Source: Pelomonas margarita (GTDB lineage: Bacteria > Pseudomonadota > Gammaproteobacteria > Burkholderiales > Burkholderiaceae_C). From it: a DNA stretch of 64,000 nucleotides. Location of the stretch: positions 29,534-93,533 of the forward strand of contig NZ_JBIGHW010000015.1 in assembly GCF_043555875.1 (NCBI RefSeq), read 5' to 3'. The translations under genes and the position numbers were made by a program. Positions 29,159 to 39,289 of this stretch are shown here, one piece after another (the stretch's first letter is position 1; each line of letters opens with the position of its first letter). Below the pieces are notes generated by a model. The model made no database searches and was not told the origin of the DNA. It saw only the letters and a list, made by a program, of their open reading frames with translations.

Positions 29159-29454
29159 ATGAGCCTCAGCCACGACGACGTGAGCCGCATTGCCAACCTG
29201 GCCCGGTTGGAGCTGCAGCCGGCCGAATCCGCCAGCCTGCTCGGCAACCTGAACGACTTCTTCAAGATCGTCGGCCAGATGAGCGCCGTCGACACGGCCG
29301 GCGTCGAGCCGCTGTACACGCCGCTGTCGGCCATCCAGCAGGTGCAGCTGCGCCTGCGCGAGGACGCCGTCACCGAAAGCAACCAGCGCGAAGCCAACCA
29401 GCGCAGCGCCCCGGCCGTCGAGGACGGCCTCTTCCTCGTTCCCAAGGTCATCGA

Positions 29455-29458
<4 letters not shown>
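29159..29458 (+). CDS. gatC: Glu/Asp-tRNA amidotransferase subunit C
   Basis: A 99-residue protein with the GatC opening MSLSHDDVSRIANLARLELQ and the core DFFKIVGQMSAVDTAGVEPLYTPL. It clamps GatA to GatB in the complex that makes Gln-tRNA(Gln) and/or Asn-tRNA(Asn). It overlaps gatA by 4 bases (ATGA) and is divergent from mreB across 210 bases that hold both promoters. Confidence 0.96.
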
Positions 29459-30942
<1,484 letters not shown>

Positions 30943-30962
30943 TGGCCCCCACGCTCACCATG

Positions 30963-31018
30963 TTCGCTGCCCCCCGAGGGGGCGCCAGCCTCCTTGAGGC
31001 GGCTCTGCGGAGTCTGAT
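30963..31018. repeat. Short Burkholderiales-type intergenic palindromic element
   Basis: Between gatA and gatB lies TTCGCTGCCCCCCGAGGGGG followed by CGCCAGCCTCCTTGAGGCGG. The CCCCC-GA-GGGGG hairpin and CCTCcttGAGG stem recur as intergenic elements in many Burkholderiales genomes, from memory. A related element follows gatB at 32527. Confidence 0.6.
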
Positions 31019-31023
31019 CTGAC

Positions 31024-32475
31024 ATGCCCACGACCCACCAACTCATCCGCGGCTACGAAGTCGTCATCGGCCTCGAAAACCACGTCCAGCTCTCCACGCA
31101 GAGCAAGATCTTCAGCGGCAGCTCCACCGCCTTCGGTGCGGAGCCCAACACGCAGGCGTCGCCGGTGGACCTGGCGCTGCCCGGCACGCTGCCAGTGCTG
31201 AACCGCGCCGCCGTCGAGCGCGCCATCCGCTTCGGCCTGGCGGTGGGCGCCAAGGTGGCGCCGCTGTCCATCTTCGCGCGCAAGAACTACTTCTACCCCG
31301 ACCTGCCCAAGGGCTACCAGATCAGCCAGTTCGAGATCCCGGTGGTGCAGGGTGGCAAGGTGGAGTTCTTCGTCGGCGACAAGAAGCACGTCGTCAACCT
31401 GACCCGCGCCCACCTTGAGGAAGACGCCGGCAAGAGCCTGCACGAGGACTACCACGGCCAGTCCGGCATCGACCTGAACCGCGCCGGCACGCCGCTGCTG
31501 GAGATCGTCTCCGAGCCCGACATGCGCTCGGGCGCAGAAGCCGCCGAGTACGCCAAGACGCTGCACGCCCTGGTGATGTGGCTGGGCATCTGCGACGGCA
31601 ACATGCAGGAAGGCTCGTTCCGCTGCGACGTCAACGTGTCCGTCCGCAAGCCCGGCGAGCCCTTCGGCACGCGCCGTGAGATCAAGAACCTCAACAGCTT
31701 CCGCTTCCTTGTGGACGCGGTGAACTACGAGGTCAACTGGCAGATCGACGAGATCGAGGACGGCCGCAAGATCCAGCAGGCTACGGTCCTCTACAACCCG
31801 GACACCGGCGAGACCCGCGCGATGCGCAGCAAGGAAGACTCGGCCGACTACCGCTATTTCCCCGATCCCGACCTGCCGCCGCTGGTGATCGCACCGGAAT
31901 GGGTGGAGCGCGTGAAGGGCGAGATGCCCGAGCTGCCGGCCGTGATGGCCGCGCGCTTCATCGAGGTCGATGGCCTGCCCGAGTACGACGCGACGATGAT
32001 GACGCAGAGCCTGGCGACGGCCCGCTACTACGAGGCCGCCAAGGCCGCAGGAGCGGTGCCGAAGCTGGTGGCGAACTGGGTCATGGGCGAGATCAGCAAG
32101 CGGCTGAATGCGAGCGGTGGCGAGATCGACGCCGCGCCGGTCGGCCCCGAGCTGCTGGCCAAGCTGATCGCTCGCATCTCGGACGGCACCATCTCGAACA
32201 ACGCCGCCAAGCAGGTGTTCGAGGTGCTGTGGACCGGCGAGGCGAGCGACGTGGACGCCGTCATCGACGCCAAGGGCCTGAAGCAGGTCAGCGACACCGG
32301 CGCCATCGAGGCCATCCTCGACGAGGTGCTGGCCGCCAACCAGAAGTCCGTCGACGAGTTCCGCGCCGGCAAGGACAAGGCGTTCAACGCGCTGGTGGGC
32401 CAGGCCATGAAGGCCACCAAGGGCAAGGCCAACCCGGCGCTGGTCAACGAACTGCTGAAAAAGAAGCTGGGCTGA
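31024..32475 (+). CDS. gatB: Glu/Asp-tRNA amidotransferase subunit B
   Basis: A 483-residue subunit that activates the tRNA-bound carboxylate and presents the tRNA. Family segments: YEVVIGLENHVQL (position 13 onward; most relatives have GLEvHaQL, here N replaces E/T), KNYFYPDLPKGYQIS, DLNRAGTPLLEIVSEPD, and the YqeY-like tail ending NELLKKKLG. The variant ENH instead of EtH/EVH in the first motif is worth noting but no conclusion follows. Confidence 0.97.
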   Translation: MPTTHQLIRGYEVVIGLENHVQLSTQSKIFSGSSTAFGAEPNTQASPVDLALPGTLPVLNRAAVERAIRFGLAVGAKVAPLSIFARKNYFYPDLPKGYQISQFEIPVVQGGKVEFFVGDKKHVVNLTRAHLEEDAGKSLHEDYHGQSGIDLNRAGTPLLEIVSEPDMRSGAEAAEYAKTLHALVMWLGICDGNMQEGSFRCDVNVSVRKPGEPFGTRREIKNLNSFRFLVDAVNYEVNWQIDEIEDGRKIQQATVLYNPDTGETRAMRSKEDSADYRYFPDPDLPPLVIAPEWVERVKGEMPELPAVMAARFIEVDGLPEYDATMMTQSLATARYYEAAKAAGAVPKLVANWVMGEISKRLNASGGEIDAAPVGPELLAKLIARISDGTISNNAAKQVFEVLWTGEASDVDAVIDAKGLKQVSDTGAIEAILDEVLAANQKSVDEFRAGKDKAFNALVGQAMKATKGKANPALVNELLKKKLG

Positions 32476-32526
32476 AGTGAAGCCTGCCCCTCGCCCAGTC
32501 TTGCCCTGCTGAACGCAGGCAAGCCC

Positions 32527-32632
32527 GGTCGGCCCCCCAAGGGGGCGGCGATGCTTGCCGGATCGACCGGCAAGCACATCGTCAGACGGGCCGGCTTGGG
32601 GCGGCCCGGCGCTCGGCCCCAGGGAAAACGCT
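32527..32632. repeat. Intergenic multi-hairpin element after gatB
   Basis: The 155-base gap after gatB holds several short inverted repeats: CCCCCC-AA-GGGGG, GCTTGCCGG-ATCGA-CCGGCAAGC (perfect 9-base stem) and GGGCCGGCTTGGGGCGGCCC. It resembles the element at 30963 in its CCCCC/GGGGG core and may act as a repetitive extragenic palindrome or a composite terminator. Confidence 0.55.
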
Positions 32633-33321
32633 TAGCGCTTGGGTGCGGAGGCAGTGGCCGTCGGCGCCGCCTTGGGCAGCTCGCCCAACGGCGGCATGGA
32701 GCCGGGCGCCGCGCCGGCCCACAGCTTCTTCAGCCGTGCCAGTTCGGCGTCGTAGCGCGTGTTGATGCGCACGATCTCGGCCTTCTGGTTCTCGATGAGC
32801 ACCTGCTGCGCCTCGACGCTGGCGTCGTTGGCGTCCAGCTGCTGCTTGAGCTTGGCCGGCAGCGGCCGGCCCCTGTAGAACTCGGCCTCGTCCAGCAGTG
32901 GCTTGCGCTCGGCACCGAGGTCCTTGATGCGGCGCTCGGAGATGCGCATGGCCTTGTTGGCGTCGTCCAGCGCGGTGTTGCGGGCGCGTTGGTGTGCTGC
33001 CTCGGTGGGGTAGCGCTGCACCAGCGAGCGGTCACGGCGGACGGCGTCCTGCTGGGCGATGCGCTCGGCTGCGGCGCGGCGGTCGGCGGCCTCCTTGGCG
33101 GCGCGCTCCTCGGGGCTGAGGAAGGGCGGCAGCGTCGTGCGCTGCGAGCCGTCGGTGTTGAGCACGCGCTGCTCGCGCGCCGTGCATTCGGCGATGGGGC
33201 GGTCGCTCGTCAGCCGCCGGCCGTCGGCCGTCGTGCAGGTGTAGATGCCCTTGCCCGGCGCACCGTCCTGGGCCCAGGCGGTGGCGGTGAGCAGCAGACC
33301 GGTGACGAGCAGCAGGCGCAT
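32632..33321 (-). CDS. DUF4124-domain exported protein
   Basis: A 229-residue protein with a signal peptide (MRLLLVTGLLLTATAWAQ) and an N-terminal DUF4124 segment (GIYTCTTADGRRLTSDRPI, with C33 in the family-typical YxCxxxxGrxxyxdrP pattern). Residues 75-210 are charged and largely helical, probably coiled coil; the C terminus is Pro/Ala-rich. DUF4124 proteins are periplasmic or envelope-associated with unknown function. It overlaps the pyrE stop by one base, so it is coupled to pyrE. Confidence 0.85.
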   Translation of the reverse strand: MRLLLVTGLLLTATAWAQDGAPGKGIYTCTTADGRRLTSDRPIAECTAREQRVLNTDGSQRTTLPPFLSPEERAAKEAADRRAAAERIAQQDAVRRDRSLVQRYPTEAAHQRARNTALDDANKAMRISERRIKDLGAERKPLLDEAEFYRGRPLPAKLKQQLDANDASVEAQQVLIENQKAEIVRINTRYDAELARLKKLWAGAAPGSMPPLGELPKAAPTATASAPKR

Positions 33322-33986
33322 CAGACCCCGTAACGCTCTCGGTAGGCCAGCACGGCCGGCCGGTGCGCGGCCAGCTCGGGCGCGCCGTCCAGGTAGGCCA
33401 GCAGGTCGGCCAGGCCGGCGATGGCGACGACCGGCAGCTGGTAGCGTTCCTGCACCTGCTGCACGGCCGACTGCGTGCTGTCCACGCCGCCCTCGGCTGC
33501 TTTCTCCTGGCGGTCCAGCGCGATGGACACGCCGCAGGGCGTGGCGCCGGCGGCCTCGATCATCTGGATGGACTCGCGCACCGAGGTGCCGGCGGAGATG
33601 ACGTCGTCGATGATGAGCACGCGGCCCTTGACCGGCGCGCCGACGAGAGTGCCGCCTTCGCCGTGGTCCTTGGCTTCCTTGCGGTTGTAGGCGAAGGGCA
33701 CGTTGCGGCCGCGGCGGGCCAGCTCCATGGACACGGCAGCAGCCAGCGTGATGCCCTTGTAGGCCGGGCCGAAGATCATGTCGAAGGCAAGACCCGACGC
33801 GATCAGGCGCTCCGCGTAGAAGCCGGCCAGCCGGCCCAGCTTGGCGCCGTCATCGAACAGGCCGGCGTTGAAGAAGTACGGGCTGAGGCGCCCGGCCTTG
33901 GTCTTGAACTCGCCGAAGCGCAGCACGCCCGCCTCGACGGCAAAGGCAACAAAGGACTGGGCGAGTGGGTCGGCAACGGGATACAT
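33321..33986 (-). CDS. pyrE: Orotate phosphoribosyltransferase
   Basis: A 221-residue enzyme of UMP synthesis. The PRPP-binding motif is RVLIIDDVISAGTS, and the catalytic loop NRKEAKDHGEGG is intact. Start ATG at 33986 (MYPVADPLAQSFVAFAVEAG). A DUF4124 gene follows immediately. Confidence 0.96.
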   Translation of the reverse strand: MYPVADPLAQSFVAFAVEAGVLRFGEFKTKAGRLSPYFFNAGLFDDGAKLGRLAGFYAERLIASGLAFDMIFGPAYKGITLAAAVSMELARRGRNVPFAYNRKEAKDHGEGGTLVGAPVKGRVLIIDDVISAGTSVRESIQMIEAAGATPCGVSIALDRQEKAAEGGVDSTQSAVQQVQERYQLPVVAIAGLADLLAYLDGAPELAAHRPAVLAYRERYGV

Positions 33987-34007
33987 GTTGCAAAGATTCT
34001 AGGGGTC

Positions 34008-34045
34008 AAAAAAAGAGGCCCGACCCCTAGAAAGGGTTGGGCCTC
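34008..34045 (-). terminator. Rho-independent terminator after second TonB receptor
   Basis: On the minus strand GAGGCCCAACCC and GGGTCGGGCCTC form a 12-base stem with one wobble pair and a CTTTCTAG-type loop, followed by TTTTTTT. It separates the receptor from pyrE. Confidence 0.88.
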
Positions 34046-34093
34046 CAGGTGATTCTCACCACGTCGCAGGTCAGGCCTGCAAAGCGTCAGGCG

Positions 34094-36355
34094 TCAGAAC
34101 GAGGCCTTGAACTGCACGCCGTAGCTGCGTGGCTCGTTGACGATGCCGGTCATGTTGTTGAAGTCGATGGCGGCCACGATCTGACGATGGTTGGTGATGT
34201 TGCGGCCGTAGGCGGCCACTTCGTACTTGCCATCGGCCCAGGCGTAGCCCACGCGCAGGCCGCCCTCCAGCGCCGACTTGGCGCGGTACTCCACGGCCTC
34301 GTACAGGAACATGTTGTACTTGTCCTTGTAGGCCCAGTCGGTCAGCACGGTCAGCTCGCCGCCGGCCAGCTCGGTGCTGTACTTCATCGTCCAGTTCCAC
34401 ACCAGCTTGGGCGCGCGCGGCAGGTCGTTGCCGTTGATGCTGACCGTGCCGGCGAACGGGCCCGCCGGGTCGCGCACCGTGCAGCCCGAGCCGCAGGGCG
34501 AGACGAACAGGCCGGCGTCCTTGATCTGCGTGTCGTTGTACGAGAAGCCCAGCGTCGTGCGCCAGTCGCGCGCGATGATGGCCTGCGCATCGACCTCGAA
34601 GCCCTGGCCCTCGGCCTTGGCGGCGTTGACCAGGCGGTTCTGGTTGACGCTGCCGCTGCCGGCGGTCAGCTGCAGATCCTTCACACGGTACTTGAACACC
34701 GTGCCGGTGATGCGGGCGGTGTTGTCCAGCAGGTCGGCCTTGAAGCCGGCCTCGATGGACAGCATCTTCTCGGAGTTGGCTACCGAGATGGTGTCGCCGA
34801 ACAGCACGCGGCCCTGGATGGACGGGGCGCGGTAGCCGGTGGCAACGCGCGTGAACAGGCTGGTGGTCTTGCTCAGCGCGTAGTTGGCGCCCAGGTCCCA
34901 GCTCCAGTTCGTCGACGCGGGGTTGGCGCGCAGCGGGCCGACGTTGTTGCCGCCGAACGGTGTCTGTGTGCGCGCGGCGTCGAAGTCCTTCTTGTCGTCC
35001 GTGTAGCGCAGGCCGGCCGTGAGCTTGAGCTCCGGCGTCACCGTGTACTTCACGTTGCCGAAGGCGGCCCAGGACTTGGCGTTCTGGTGCTGCACGGCAT
35101 AGCCGTTCTGCGTGTCGCCGGCGTTGAAGCTGTCGAAGTTGAAGCTGTCCACCTGCAGCTTCTCGTTGAAGTAGTACAGGCCCAGGATCCACTGCATCGC
35201 GTCGCTGGTGGTGGACTGCAGGCGGAACTCCTGCGTGGTCTGGCGCAGCGTGGGGATGCCGTCGGCGGTCTGCGCGTCGAACGGGATGTTGGCGTTCTGG
35301 CTGCCGTAGTTCGGGCCCGACGGCGGTGCGTAGGGGGCGCCGAAGCCGCCGTCCACATCACCGCGGCTGTAGAACTCGGCGCGGGCGTGCGACGTGATGG
35401 AGTACAGCGACACGCCGGTGAAATCCCAGCGCAGGCGGGCGCTGACCTCGTTGGACTTCAGCGTCTGCGAGTTGTAGCCGTCGGTGGGGTAGTAGGCGTC
35501 GTTGTAGCCGTCGACGAAGTCGTTCGTGCCCTTCTTGATGATGTTGGCGCGGAAGGTCGTTGCCGTGCCCTTGTAGTCACGGGCCTGCACCTTGAACAGG
35601 CCTTCGAAGCCGGCGGTCTTGTACAGGGCCTGCACGCGCAGGGCCTTGTCGTTGTAGCCCTCGAGGTCGGACGTGGCGCCGGCGATGGGGTTGTGCACGC
35701 GGTCGTCCTGGCGCTGCACCAGGCCGGCCACGCGGACCTGCAGGGCACTGCTGATCGGCACGTTGACGGCGGCTTCCAGGTTGGTGGCGTTCCAGCGGCC
35801 GAAGCCGATGTTGGCGTAACCCTCCAGGTTCTTGGTCGGCTTGGCCGAGTCGAACTTCATGACGCCGGCCGGCGAGTTGCGGCCGAACAGCGTGCCCTGC
35901 GGGCCGCGCAGCAGTTCCACCTGCGCCATGTCGAAGACCGGGAAGCCCTTCAGCGCGATGCTTTCCTGCACCACGTCGTCGTACACCAGGCCCACGGGCT
36001 GCGAGGCGTTCATGTCGAAGTCGGTGTTGCCCAGGCCGCGCACATAGAAGCGCGGGAAGGTGCGGCCGAAGTCGGACTCGATGTTCAGGCTGGGCACCTT
36101 GCCCGACAGCGCGCGGATGTCCTGGCCGCTGGCGTTGTAGGTGTCCAGCTCTTCGGACTTGATCGCCGAGATCGACAGCGGCACGTCCTTGAGGTTCTCG
36201 GCGCGGCGGCTGCCGGTCACGATGACGGCCTCCAGCTGGCTGACGTCCTTCTTGGCTTCCGGCGCGGCGGCGGCTTGTGCCACGGCGGCCTGCATCGGGA
36301 AGGCCGCGCCCAGCGCGAGCGCGAGCAGGGTCGGAGTGAGACGGGGGTTCGGCAT
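34094..36355 (-). CDS. TonB-dependent receptor
   Basis: A 753-residue outer-membrane receptor with signal peptide (cleavage near AVAQA), TonB box region (QLEAVIVTGSR), plug (VPLSISAIKSEEL, RGLGNTDFD, VELLRGPQGTLFGRNSPAG) and a 22-strand barrel ending in VQFKASF. The plug resembles the pesticin/FyuA-like and 'TonB-dependent receptor, plug with LFGRNSPAG' group, whose ligands vary from siderophores to plant compounds. Start 36355 is supported by the signal peptide. No Fur box was seen upstream, so iron control is doubtful. A lone cysteine pair CGSGC lies in an external loop. It separates pyrE from xthA. Confidence 0.92.
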   Translation of the reverse strand: MPNPRLTPTLLALALGAAFPMQAAVAQAAAAPEAKKDVSQLEAVIVTGSRRAENLKDVPLSISAIKSEELDTYNASGQDIRALSGKVPSLNIESDFGRTFPRFYVRGLGNTDFDMNASQPVGLVYDDVVQESIALKGFPVFDMAQVELLRGPQGTLFGRNSPAGVMKFDSAKPTKNLEGYANIGFGRWNATNLEAAVNVPISSALQVRVAGLVQRQDDRVHNPIAGATSDLEGYNDKALRVQALYKTAGFEGLFKVQARDYKGTATTFRANIIKKGTNDFVDGYNDAYYPTDGYNSQTLKSNEVSARLRWDFTGVSLYSITSHARAEFYSRGDVDGGFGAPYAPPSGPNYGSQNANIPFDAQTADGIPTLRQTTQEFRLQSTTSDAMQWILGLYYFNEKLQVDSFNFDSFNAGDTQNGYAVQHQNAKSWAAFGNVKYTVTPELKLTAGLRYTDDKKDFDAARTQTPFGGNNVGPLRANPASTNWSWDLGANYALSKTTSLFTRVATGYRAPSIQGRVLFGDTISVANSEKMLSIEAGFKADLLDNTARITGTVFKYRVKDLQLTAGSGSVNQNRLVNAAKAEGQGFEVDAQAIIARDWRTTLGFSYNDTQIKDAGLFVSPCGSGCTVRDPAGPFAGTVSINGNDLPRAPKLVWNWTMKYSTELAGGELTVLTDWAYKDKYNMFLYEAVEYRAKSALEGGLRVGYAWADGKYEVAAYGRNITNHRQIVAAIDFNNMTGIVNEPRSYGVQFKASF

Positions 36356-36535
36356 GAAAAATCCTCGGGTTGACGGGGGTTGGGCTGCGCGGAACAAAAA
36401 AATGGGCGCTGTAACGCCTCTCTTTCCTACGGGATCGTAAAGATCAGATGACGCTTTCGTGATGAAAGCGGGCCGGGGTGTTGTGCGTTTGCTGCACTGC
36501 GATACTGCGCGCCGCCTCATCTCCTCGGAAACCCG

Positions 36536-37324
36536 ATGCGCTTCATCACCGCCAACCTCAACGGCGTGCGTTCCGCCGCCAGCAAGGGCTTCTTCGACTG
36601 GCTGGCCCAGCAGAAGGCCGACGCCGTGGGCGTGCAAGAGCTCAAGGCGCAGGCCGATGTCGTCGAGGCGCAGTTCCGCACCTGCGACCGCCTGGCGGGC
36701 CACTTCCACTACGCAGAGAAGAAGGGCTATTCGGGCGTGGGCCTGTACACGGCGCAGGAGCCCAGCGAGGTCCTCATCGGCTTCGACGGCGGCGAGTTCG
36801 ACGGCGAGGGCCGCTGGGTGGAGACCCGCTACGACAAGCCCGGCCGCAAGCTCAGCCTCATCAGCTGCTACTTCCCCAGCGGCTCCTCGGGTGAGGACCG
36901 CCAGCAGGCCAAGTACCGCTTCCTGGCCGCGATGTACCCGCACCTGCAGGCACTGAAGGCCGAGCGCGAGTTCATCCTGGTGGCCGACGTGAACATCGCG
37001 CACCAGGAAGCCGACCTGAAGAACTGGCGCAGCAACCAGAAGAACAGCGGCTTCCTGCCCGAGGAGCGCGCCTGGATGACGCGCCTGCTGAGCGAGGGCG
37101 GCCTGGTGGACGTCTACCGCCGGCTGCAGCCCGACACGACCGACACCTGCTACACGTGGTGGAGCAACCGGGGCCAGGCCTACGCCAACAACGTGGGCTG
37201 GCGGCTGGACTACCACCTGGCCACACCGGCGCTGGCCGCGCTGGCCCGCACCCAGTCCATCTACAAGGACCAGAAGTTCAGCGACCACGCGCCGCTGAGC
37301 ATCGACTACGACTTCCAGCTCTGA
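36536..37324 (+). CDS. xthA: Exodeoxyribonuclease III
   Basis: A 262-residue exonuclease/AP-endonuclease of the EEP family acting in base-excision repair. Motifs: RFITANLNGVRSA, GVQELKAQ (catalytic Glu), VADVNIAHQEADLKNW, WRLDYHLATP and SDHAPLSIDYDF (catalytic Asp-His). Complete and of normal length. A long palindrome starts at its stop codon. Confidence 0.96.
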   Translation: MRFITANLNGVRSAASKGFFDWLAQQKADAVGVQELKAQADVVEAQFRTCDRLAGHFHYAEKKGYSGVGLYTAQEPSEVLIGFDGGEFDGEGRWVETRYDKPGRKLSLISCYFPSGSSGEDRQQAKYRFLAAMYPHLQALKAEREFILVADVNIAHQEADLKNWRSNQKNSGFLPEERAWMTRLLSEGGLVDVYRRLQPDTTDTCYTWWSNRGQAYANNVGWRLDYHLATPALAALARTQSIYKDQKFSDHAPLSIDYDFQL

Positions 37325-37488
37325 GAGGCTGAGAGTTTTTCACCCATGCCCGCCTTGCACGCCAAAACGCCCTCGCCCGTCGTTGCAAATGCTCGCCATA
37401 GCCCGAGCTATGGCTGCGCTTTGCGCCTAGTTCGAGGGCGCTTTGCCGCGCCTTTCTGGCACGGCCGAAAAACTCTCAACCTCTGAGG
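37321..37488. repeat. Long imperfect palindrome starting at the xthA stop
   Basis: About 84 bases fold back on themselves around the perfect core CCATAGC-CCGA-GCTATGG (37396-37413). Outer arms are CTGAGAGGCTGAGAGTTTTTC and GAAAAACTCTCAACCTCTGAG; inner arms include CGCCCTCG/CGAGGGCG. The first 42 bases recur with two changes after nadC at 53443. RNA from either strand could form a ~165-base hairpin. The rest of the 326-base gap up to 37650 shows no gene. It looks like a dispersed MITE- or REP-like element. Confidence 0.8.
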
Positions 37489-37650
37489 CGGCAAAGCCGT
37501 CGCTGAGTCGGCCCGCGCGGGCCTTGCCTTCAGGGGAATCCCGAGGTCTCGCTGCGCAGAAAGCGCGCGCCGGGACCGGACAATCGCGCTCCTGTCTGCG
37601 GGCCACCGCCCGCGCCGCCGCCCTATCGGGTCCCTCCTGGAACGACTGAC

Positions 37651-39213
37651 GTGACTACCCCCACCTCCGTGGCCCATCCGGCCACGCCGCCTGCAGGCGC
37701 CACCATTCTTGGCCAGCCCAACCAGCTGTTCGTCCTCTTCTTCACGGAGATGTGGGAGCGCTTCTCTTACTACGGCATGCGGGCGCTGCTGGTGCTGTTC
37801 CTCATCGCCGAGGCCAGCAAGGGCGGCTGGGGTTGGACGCGCGAGCAGGCGCTGGACCTGTACGGCTGGTACACGCTGTTTGTCTACCTGACACCCATCC
37901 TCGGCGGCTATGTGGCCGACCGCATCCTGGGCACGCGCCGCTCGGTGCTGCTGGGCGGCTTCATCATCGCCGCCGGCCACATCGCGCTGTTCCTGGAGAC
38001 GGTGCCCAGCTTCTACGCGGGCCTGGCCCTCATCGTGCTCGGCACCGGTCTGTTCAAGCCCAACATCTCGGCCATCGTGGGCCAGCTCTATGGCAAGGAC
38101 AACGAGGGCGCCCGCGACGGCGGCTACACCCTGTTCTACATGGGCGTGAACGCCGGTGCCTTCTTCGGCATCTCGCTGTGCGGCTACATCGGCGAGAAGA
38201 TCTCCTGGAACCTGGGCTTCGGTCTGGCCGGCATCTTCATGATTCTGGGCGCGCTGCAGTTCTGGCTCAGCCAGGGGCTGTTCGGCAAGATCGGTGACAA
38301 GGTGGACGCCGAGTCCGCCGCGCGCCTGGCCGCCGCCGAGGCCCAGGACGACACGCCCAAGCACGTGGTGGCCGACCGCCTGAAGGCCATCTTCGTGTTC
38401 TCGTTCTTCACGATCTTCTTCTGGTTCGCGTTCGAGCAGGCCGGTGGCTCCATGACCATCTTCGCGGCCGACTACACCGACCGCACGCTCAGTGGCAGCG
38501 CCGGGCTGATCTTCAAGGTCATCAACACCGCGATGACGCTGGTGCCGGCCGCCATCCTGACCTGGCTGCTGTTCAAGCTCTACCGCGCCACGGGCGGCAA
38601 GTACGCGCTGGCCAATGCCTCGCTGGCGCTGGCCTTCGCCATCATCTGGGGCCTGTGCCTGTGGATGCTGGGCCGCGAGTTCGCGATGGACCAGAGCGAG
38701 GTGCCCGCCACCTGGTTCGGCGTGCTGAACAGCTTCTTCATCGTCGTGCTGGCGCCGATGTTCTCCAAGATGTGGGAGGACAAGTGGAACCCGTCCGGCC
38801 CGGTCAAGTTCGGCACCGGCCTGGTGCTGCTGGGCCTGGGCTTCGCCGTGCTGTCCTACGGCTCGGCTGGCATCCCGCAAGGCGCCAAGACCGCGCAGGT
38901 CAGCATGATGTTCCTGGCGCTGGCCTACCTGTTCCACACCATGGGCGAGCTGTGCCTGTCGCCGGTGGGCCTGAGCTACATCTCCAAGCTGGCCCCAGCG
39001 CGCCTGCTGGGCCTGATGTTCGGCGTCTGGTTCCTGAACTCCGCCATCGCCAACAAGATCGCCGGCTCCACCGGCGCCTACATCGACCACATCTCGTCCA
39101 CGTACTCGATGTCGGCCTTCTTCCTCATCTTCACCGTCATCCCCATCGGCGCCGGTGTCGTGCTGATGGCCATGACGCCACTGATGAAGAAGTGGATGCA
39201 CGGCGTGCACTGA
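37651..39213 (+). CDS. POT/PTR-family proton-coupled oligopeptide transporter
   Basis: A 520-residue MFS protein with about 14 helices. The POT proton-coupling motif E33-x-x-E36-R37-F (FFTEMWERFSYYG) and the FYMGVNAGAF segment (PTR2 signature YxxxNxG) are intact. It imports di- and tripeptides with protons. The start is GTG at 37651; the ATG-rich upstream frame is absent. A clear terminator follows. Confidence 0.93.
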   Translation: MTTPTSVAHPATPPAGATILGQPNQLFVLFFTEMWERFSYYGMRALLVLFLIAEASKGGWGWTREQALDLYGWYTLFVYLTPILGGYVADRILGTRRSVLLGGFIIAAGHIALFLETVPSFYAGLALIVLGTGLFKPNISAIVGQLYGKDNEGARDGGYTLFYMGVNAGAFFGISLCGYIGEKISWNLGFGLAGIFMILGALQFWLSQGLFGKIGDKVDAESAARLAAAEAQDDTPKHVVADRLKAIFVFSFFTIFFWFAFEQAGGSMTIFAADYTDRTLSGSAGLIFKVINTAMTLVPAAILTWLLFKLYRATGGKYALANASLALAFAIIWGLCLWMLGREFAMDQSEVPATWFGVLNSFFIVVLAPMFSKMWEDKWNPSGPVKFGTGLVLLGLGFAVLSYGSAGIPQGAKTAQVSMMFLALAYLFHTMGELCLSPVGLSYISKLAPARLLGLMFGVWFLNSAIANKIAGSTGAYIDHISSTYSMSAFFLIFTVIPIGAGVVLMAMTPLMKKWMHGVH

Positions 39214-39232
39214 GCCTGCGTTCCGCTGCTGC

Positions 39233-39268
39233 AAAGCCGCCAGCGCCCGCCGGGCCTGGCGGCTTTTT
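39233..39268 (+). terminator. Rho-independent terminator after peptide transporter
   Basis: AAGCCGCCAG and CTGGCGGCTT form a 10-base stem with a 12-base loop and end in TTTTT, 20 bases past the transporter stop. Confidence 0.88.
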
Positions 39269-39289
39269 CGTTGCCCGCCGAGGCGGGCG

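Noticed and set aside
36356..36535. Searched for a Fur box or other operator before the second TonB receptor
   Set aside because: Only a short A-run and no inverted repeat of Fur form was seen.
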